Of a DNA stretch of 35,589 nucleotides, positions 33,083 through 35,589 are shown one piece after another. The translations under genes were made by a program, and so were the position numbers. The notes beneath the pieces were generated by a model that worked only from the letters and a program-made list of their open reading frames with translations, made no database searches and had not been told where the DNA came from. Numbering within the stretch: the first letter of the stretch is position 1; each line of letters starts with the position of its first letter. The stretch is from Falsiroseomonas oryzae (GTDB lineage: Bacteria; Pseudomonadota; Alphaproteobacteria; Acetobacterales; Acetobacteraceae): assembly GCF_027856955.1 (NCBI RefSeq), contig NZ_JAPSMD010000014.1:1-35589 (forward strand), read 5' to 3'.

Positions 33083-33724
33083 TCAGCCGATCCGCCGCAG
33101 CACGTCGGCGACCACCGCCTCGAACATTTCCGTGGTCAGCCGGCCGGTCTGGGTGTTGTAGCGGCTGACATGGTAGCTATCGGCCAGCAGCACCCCGCCC
33201 GGCAGCTCGTGCACGGCGCCATGCGCGAACTTCATCCGTGCTGCGGCGATGCGATGCGACTTCAGCAGCGCGTTGTGCGCCACGAGGCCGAGCGCCAGCA
33301 CCGCCTTCAGCCCGGGCATTGCGCCGATCTCCGCCAGCAGGAACCGGTTGCAGGTGGCGACCTCCGCCGGCGTCGGCAGGTTCTCCGGCGGCACGCAACG
33401 CACGGCATTCACGATGCGCACACCCGCCAGCTCCATCCCGTCGCGCGGATCCTCGCGGTAGGCGCCGCGTGCCAGGCCGAACTTCAGCAGGGTTGCATAC
33501 AGAAGCTTGCCCGCATGGTCGCCGGTGAAGGGCCGCCCCGTGCGGTTCGCGCCCTTCACCCCCGGCGCGAGCCCCAGCACCATCAGCCTCGCGTCCCGCG
33601 GCCCCCAGCAGGGCACCGGCGCATTGTGCCAGTCCGGCCATTTCGCGCGGTTGGCCAGGCGATACTCGACCAGGCGGGGACAGAGCGGGCAGTCGCGGCC
33701 CGGCGACTCGGCGACGTCGGTCAT
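33083..33724 (-). CDS. uracil-DNA glycosylase, family 5 (UdgB) type
   Basis: 213 residues. It removes uracil and other damaged bases from DNA as the first step of base excision repair. Four cysteines placed for a 4Fe-4S cluster are seen: Cys12 and Cys15 (CPLC), Cys110 (NAVRC) and Cys125 (VATCNR). Motif 1 reads GLAPGVKGANRTGRPFTGD, the family-5 version, which lacks the catalytic polar residue of families 1 and 4. Motif 2 is HVSRYNTQTGRLT with His185, where family members usually have HPS, so Val186 replaces the proline. It follows the NYN gene by 24 nt and precedes the GNAT gene by 3 nt. Confidence 0.9.
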   Translation of the reverse strand: MTDVAESPGRDCPLCPRLVEYRLANRAKWPDWHNAPVPCWGPRDARLMVLGLAPGVKGANRTGRPFTGDHAGKLLYATLLKFGLARGAYREDPRDGMELAGVRIVNAVRCVPPENLPTPAEVATCNRFLLAEIGAMPGLKAVLALGLVAHNALLKSHRIAAARMKFAHGAVHELPGGVLLADSYHVSRYNTQTGRLTTEMFEAVVADVLRRIG

Positions 33725-33748
33725 CCCCGCGGAATAGCGGAGGGCGGG

Positions 33749-34408
33749 CTACTCCGGCAGGTCCACCGGGTCGCGGAAGGGCTCGGCCGGGGTGGCGCGG
33801 GCGCGTTCCGGGGCGCGAGCGGGCACGGGGCGCGGCCGCGGCTCCACCTGGCGGCGGGTGATGTCCGCGGCCAGCTCGCCGAGGTCGATGAACTGGTCGG
33901 CCTGCCGGCGGAGCTCGTCGGAGACCATGCCCGGCTGCGTCCGGATCGTGGACATGACGGAGACGCGCACGCCAAGCTGCTGCACCGCTTCCACCAGCCG
34001 CCGCAGGTCGCCGTCGCCCGTGATCAGCACGGCATGGTCCAGCCGCGGCGCCAGCGTCAGCACGTCCACGGCCATTTCGATCTCGATGTTGCCCCGCACC
34101 CGGCGCCGGCCGGCGGCATCGGTGAATTCCCGCGCGGGCTTGGTGACGACGTAGTAGCCGTTGTAGCCCAGCCAATCGACGAGGGGCCGCAGCGGCGAGT
34201 ATTCGTCGTTCTCGAGAAGGGCGGTGTAGTAGGCCGCGCGCACCAGCCGCGCCTGCCGGCGGAAGAAGCCGAGCAGGTTCTTGTAGTCCACGTCGAAGCC
34301 GAGGTTGCGGGATACCGCATAGAGATGCGCGCCGTCGATGAAGAGGCCGATCCTCTCCTGGGGGTCGAAATGCACGTCCAGATCTTTCGCTCGAATCTTC
34401 GGGAACAT
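33749..34408 (-). CDS. NYN-domain protein (LabA/DUF88-like putative nuclease)
   Basis: 219 residues from the ATG at 34408, which has GGGAG upstream; a longer in-frame start at 34594 would run into folK on the other strand. The NYN (PIN-like) domain fills about 18-180, with the acidic residues expected for metal binding: Asp25 (GLFIDGAHLY), Asp115 (MAVDVLTLA), and Asp132 and Asp134 (LITGDGDLRR). NYN proteins are predicted RNases. The C-terminal 35 residues are Pro/Arg-rich and probably disordered. It is the first gene of a leftward unit with UDG and GNAT genes, and is divergent from folK (50 nt), a neighbourhood common in alphaproteobacteria. Confidence 0.88.
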   Translation of the reverse strand: MFPKIRAKDLDVHFDPQERIGLFIDGAHLYAVSRNLGFDVDYKNLLGFFRRQARLVRAAYYTALLENDEYSPLRPLVDWLGYNGYYVVTKPAREFTDAAGRRRVRGNIEIEMAVDVLTLAPRLDHAVLITGDGDLRRLVEAVQQLGVRVSVMSTIRTQPGMVSDELRRQADQFIDLGELAADITRRQVEPRPRPVPARAPERARATPAEPFRDPVDLPE

Positions 34409-34458
34409 AGGACTCCCGGATTGCCGCGTCACCGGTCCGTTCCGGTGGGCGCGCGGTC

Positions 34459-34968
34459 GTGATCCTGGTGGCGATCGGGGCGAACCTGCCCGGACCGGAC
34501 GGGGCGCCGGCGCTGACGACCTGCCGGGCTGCGGCGTGCCTGCTGGATGGGTGGCCGGGCCTGCGGCTGCAAGCGCTCTCACGTTGGTTTGCAACCGCGC
34601 CGGTGCCGTCCACGCCCGGCGTGCCGGATTACGTCAATGGCGTGGCCCGGCTGGTTCCCGAGCCCGGCGCAGCGGTTCCCGACCCGGCCGATCTGCTTGC
34701 AGCGCTTCAGGGCATCGAGGCGCGGTTCGGCCGGGTACGGCCGTATCCGAACGCCCCGCGCACCCTGGATCTCGACCTTCTGGACCTCGACGGGCTGGTC
34801 CGGGCCGCGCCCGATCCCATCCTGCCGCATCCCCGGATGGACCAGCGCGCCTTTGTCCTCGCACCGCTGCTGGATGTCGCGCCAGGCTGGCGCCATCCGG
34901 TCTCGGGCCGGAGCGCCGCCGAACTGCTCGCCGGTCTGGGCCCGCAGGAGGTGCGTCCCATCGCATAG
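34459..34968 (+). CDS. folK: 2-amino-4-hydroxy-6-hydroxymethyldihydropteridine pyrophosphokinase
   Basis: 169 residues starting at GTG 34459 (MILVAIGANL). It transfers pyrophosphate from ATP to 6-hydroxymethyl-7,8-dihydropterin in folate synthesis. Family marks: the N-terminal IGANL strand, ATAPVPSTPGVPDYVNGVARL (pterin-binding region), FGRVRPYPNAPRTLDLDLL with the catalytic arginines and the Mg-binding Asp-x-Asp, and PHPRMDQRAFVLAPLLDVAP. All are intact. rpoZ follows after 117 nt. The ribosome site is weak (GGTGGG), in line with the GTG start. Confidence 0.93.
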   Translation: MILVAIGANLPGPDGAPALTTCRAAACLLDGWPGLRLQALSRWFATAPVPSTPGVPDYVNGVARLVPEPGAAVPDPADLLAALQGIEARFGRVRPYPNAPRTLDLDLLDLDGLVRAAPDPILPHPRMDQRAFVLAPLLDVAPGWRHPVSGRSAAELLAGLGPQEVRPIA

Positions 34969-35085
34969 CTTGCGCCCACCCCCGGCGATGGCTACATGGG
35001 AGGTTCACCAGCAAAGGGGAGGGGTTGGCCAGGGTTGCCGCATGCCCAGGCCTTGCCCGCATCCCCATATGGAATTGGAGCCGCC

Positions 35086-35481
35086 ATGGCACGCGTCACG
35101 GTCGAGGACTGCGTCCTCAAGGTGCCGAACCGCTTCGAGCTCGTGCTGCACGCCGCCCAGCGTGCGCGCAATATCAGCCGGGGCGAAGAGCTGACGGTCG
35201 AGCGGGACAACGACAAGAACCCGGTCGTCGCCCTGCGCGAGATCGCGGAGGCCACCGTGGACCTCGACAGTCTGCAGGCCGACCTGATCAAGTCGCTGCA
35301 GCGTGCCCCGGAGCCGGAGCCGGCCGAGGAGGAGGTGCTGGACCTCATCGCCACCGACGAGAACATCTTCGGCGTGATGGACGTCAACGAGGAGCCGGCC
35401 GGCGATGGCGCGGGCCTCGAGGACCTCTCAGCCGACGACATCGAGGCGGCGATCGCCGCCGAGCTCGGCGGGAAGCGCTGA
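35086..35481 (+). CDS. rpoZ: RNA polymerase omega subunit
   Basis: 131 residues. The ATG at 35086 is chosen because ARVTVEDC is the conserved N-terminus and GGAG lies just upstream; a frame extending to 34996 adds non-family sequence. The core motif [21 protein letters not shown] and the following [21 protein letters not shown] are typical of alphaproteobacterial omega, which stabilises beta-prime folding and takes part in ppGpp binding. The acidic C-terminal extension ([15 protein letters not shown]) is usual in this class. In related genomes a relA/spoT-family gene often follows, just outside this window. Confidence 0.95.
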   Translation: MARVTVEDCVLKVPNRFELVLHAAQRARNISRGEELTVERDNDKNPVVALREIAEATVDLDSLQADLIKSLQRAPEPEPAEEEVLDLIATDENIFGVMDVNEEPAGDGAGLEDLSADDIEAAIAAELGGKR

Positions 35482-35529
35482 CGCAGCCCGGGTGTAGCGG
35501 GGGCCGCGCCTCCGCATCCCCGGCAGGGC

Positions 35530-35548
35530 GCCGCCGCGGCGCGGCGGC
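35530..35548 (+). terminator. 8-bp hairpin after rpoZ
   Basis: GCCGCCGC-GGC-GCGGCGGC is a perfect 8-bp stem with a 3-nt loop, about 48 nt past the rpoZ stop. It is GC-only and not followed by a T-tract. It may attenuate or end rpoZ transcription. Nothing else is supported in the last 41 nt. Confidence 0.35.
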
Positions 35549-35589
35549 CCGCCCGTGAGCCTGTCCGCCGGTCCGCACCGGGCGCCCGA

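Noticed and set aside
35551-35589. Start of a next gene (GTG near 35555)
   Set aside because: Only about a dozen codons are visible with no recognisable motif; a relA/spoT gene is expected from synteny in relatives but cannot be shown.

Overview
The window is a very GC-rich bacterial chromosome segment. Gene content and order suggest an alphaproteobacterium, most likely Acetobacteraceae (Roseomonas-like). The pointers are dapA next to smpB, a NYN-domain gene divergent from folK-rpoZ, an orphan Bug-type (tripartite tricarboxylate transporter) binding protein beside RraA, GST and hydroxyacid dehydrogenase genes, and a family-5 uracil-DNA glycosylase. The taxonomic call is inference. No rRNA, tRNA, insertion sequence, phage gene or CRISPR array was seen.

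Layout. (1) 1-16.2 kb: the 3' 13.1 kb of a giant filamentous-haemagglutinin-like exoprotein gene, whose 5' end lies outside the window. It is followed after 2 nt by a predicted lipoprotein with TPR repeats and a CHAT (caspase-like) peptidase domain. The exoprotein gene contains about three 1.77-kb super-repeats and a 231/243-nt tandem repeat, with patches almost identical at DNA level. (2) 16.2-21.7 kb: a small-molecule metabolism block with a frame-broken hydroxyacid-dehydrogenase remnant, an MFS transporter, an RraA-family protein, a VOC protein, a GST, a Bug binding protein and an intact D-2-hydroxyacid dehydrogenase. (3) 22.0-23.3 kb: a membrane fatty acid desaturase with a strong Shine-Dalgarno site and its own terminator-like hairpin. 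(4) 23.5-26.1 kb: a FIST-domain sensor overlapping a soluble histidine kinase by 4 nt, behind a recognisable promoter. (5) 26.4-27.8 kb: the housekeeping pair dapA-smpB. (6) 27.9-32.5 kb: a small lipoprotein, a rhodanese-like lipoprotein, an amidohydrolase, a DJ-1/PfpI protein, a cytosolic-looking sulfite-oxidase-fold molybdoenzyme and an exported glutathione peroxidase. (7) 32.5-35.6 kb: a leftward operon NYN - UDG family 5 - GNAT, divergent from rightward folK and rpoZ.

How the genes may work together. The best candidate for an under-described system is the giant adhesin plus surface-lipoprotein caspase-like peptidase. The two are translationally coupled and both predicted to be exported, so the peptidase could process, release or monitor the adhesin. 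The FIST-kinase pair resembles the NosP/kinase arrangement used for nitric oxide sensing in other proteobacteria, but no response regulator is in view. The other blocks are ordinary metabolic and housekeeping genes, with a few active-site oddities noted in the entries (RraA Arg to Ala, amidohydrolase Glu to Gln).
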